Source of the DNA: Deltaproteobacteria bacterium
GTDB taxonomy: Bacteria; Myxococcota_A; JAADFL01
Assembly (NCBI GenBank): GCA_013152945.1
Contig: JAADFL010000041.1
Location: 1 to 14,505 of the forward strand
Length of the DNA stretch: 14,505 nt
Direction of reading: 5' to 3'
Shown: positions 14,189 through 14,505 of the stretch, in pieces
Numbering within the stretch: the first letter of the stretch is position 1
Layout of the letters: the number at the start of each line of letters is the position of its first letter
Notes under the pieces: generated by a model
Databases searched by the model: none
Told to the model about the DNA's origin: nothing
What the model saw: only the letters and a program-made list of their open reading frames with translations
Made by a program: the position numbers and the translations under genes

Positions 14189-14505
14189 ACGAAAACCTCT
14201 CGTTGGGTGATCTGGCCACCTGGTGTTGAAATGTCAAGGGCATGTTCTGCAAATATGACCGGATTTGTTAACAGTTTATATTCGAATCACCCGGCCCCTC
14301 CCAACCCAGGTTGATTTTCAAGGCATGAAAAAAAGCCGAACAATTTGTATTTTATCTCCCGGACCAGGCCGGCTTTCCACCGCCCTCACCCCCTTTTATC
14401 CCCCTCTCCCGCAAAGCGGGCGAGGGGGATCGTTTGGTACCAATGATTCCTGGGGCGTTGCCCCAGGCTATTTTATTTCGCCCCTTTGGGGCTTTTGGGG
14501 AATTG
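14189..14505. repeat. Gene-free end with GC-rich hairpins (REP-like)
   Basis: No coding frame is supported here. Three hairpins stand out. First, arms 14398-14412 and 14416-14430 (ATCCCCCTCTCCCGC / GCGGGCGAGGGGGAT) pair with one mismatch round an AAA loop. Second, CCTGGGGC-GTT-GCCCCAGG at 14449-14467 is perfect. Third, GCCCC-TTT-GGGGC at 14480-14492 is followed by TTTT. The first, preceded by CCCTCACCCCC, resembles the REP-type repeats scattered through many proteobacterial genomes. The second and third together resemble another dispersed intergenic element seen in several phyla. Between 14232 and 14237 a TTGACA lies upstream of the DUF89 gene on the minus strand, but no good -10 follows it. 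Confidence 0.6.

Noticed and set aside
14232-14237. Promoter for the DUF89 operon based on TTGACA
   Set aside because: No acceptable -10 hexamer occurs 16-18 bases downstream.

Overview
The window looks like a chromosomal piece from an uncultured, free-living Gram-negative bacterium of the Myxococcota / former Deltaproteobacteria type. The evidence is two large exported proteins built from Cys-rich Dickkopf-N-like repeats and Asp-Thr repeat linkers. One of them ends in a Gly-Cys / membrane helix / basic tail resembling MYXO-CTERM. This assignment is inference from architecture; no rRNA or other marker gene is present.

Left part (1-2400): an AT-rich accessory stretch with all non-transposon genes on the minus strand. 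It holds the 5' part of a gene running off the left edge, a coding fragment cut by an insertion-sequence relic, a decayed IS4-type element (254-873) with terminal inverted repeats, a small orphan protein, a GC-rich non-coding patch and a HEAT-repeat protein. The mixture suggests an island of small, exchangeable genes; an effector/immunity role is possible but unproven.

Middle (2400-9900): a divergent promoter region with a strong inverted repeat at its centre. It is followed by a plus-strand Cys-rich, Asp-Thr-repeat lipoprotein and a short-chain polyprenyl diphosphate synthase. Opposing them on the minus strand are a YCF48-like beta-propeller surface protein, whose natural start codon is out of frame with the rest of the gene (a 4-A tract right after the ATG), and a 584-residue lipoprotein of unknown function. 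The two Asp-repeat proteins flank the prenyl synthase and converge on it.

Right part (10000-14200): a GT-B glycosyltransferase with an unusual acidic C-terminal tail, followed on the same strand by a membrane-anchored protein of unknown function. These face a minus-strand pair: a DUF89/ARMT1-like putative damage-control phosphatase followed 6 bases later by a 2x[4Fe-4S] ferredoxin with a Gly/Arg-rich tail. The last 300 bases carry no gene but hold GC-rich hairpins resembling dispersed intergenic repeats.

I do not see a defence system, CRISPR array, tRNA or rRNA. The most unusual items are the frameshifted signal-peptide start at 7864, the propeller/Cys-rich/Asp-repeat/Gly-Cys anchor architecture, the perfect 12-base tandem expansion inside the first Asp-Thr gene, and the two lineage-type proteins that I cannot assign to a function.
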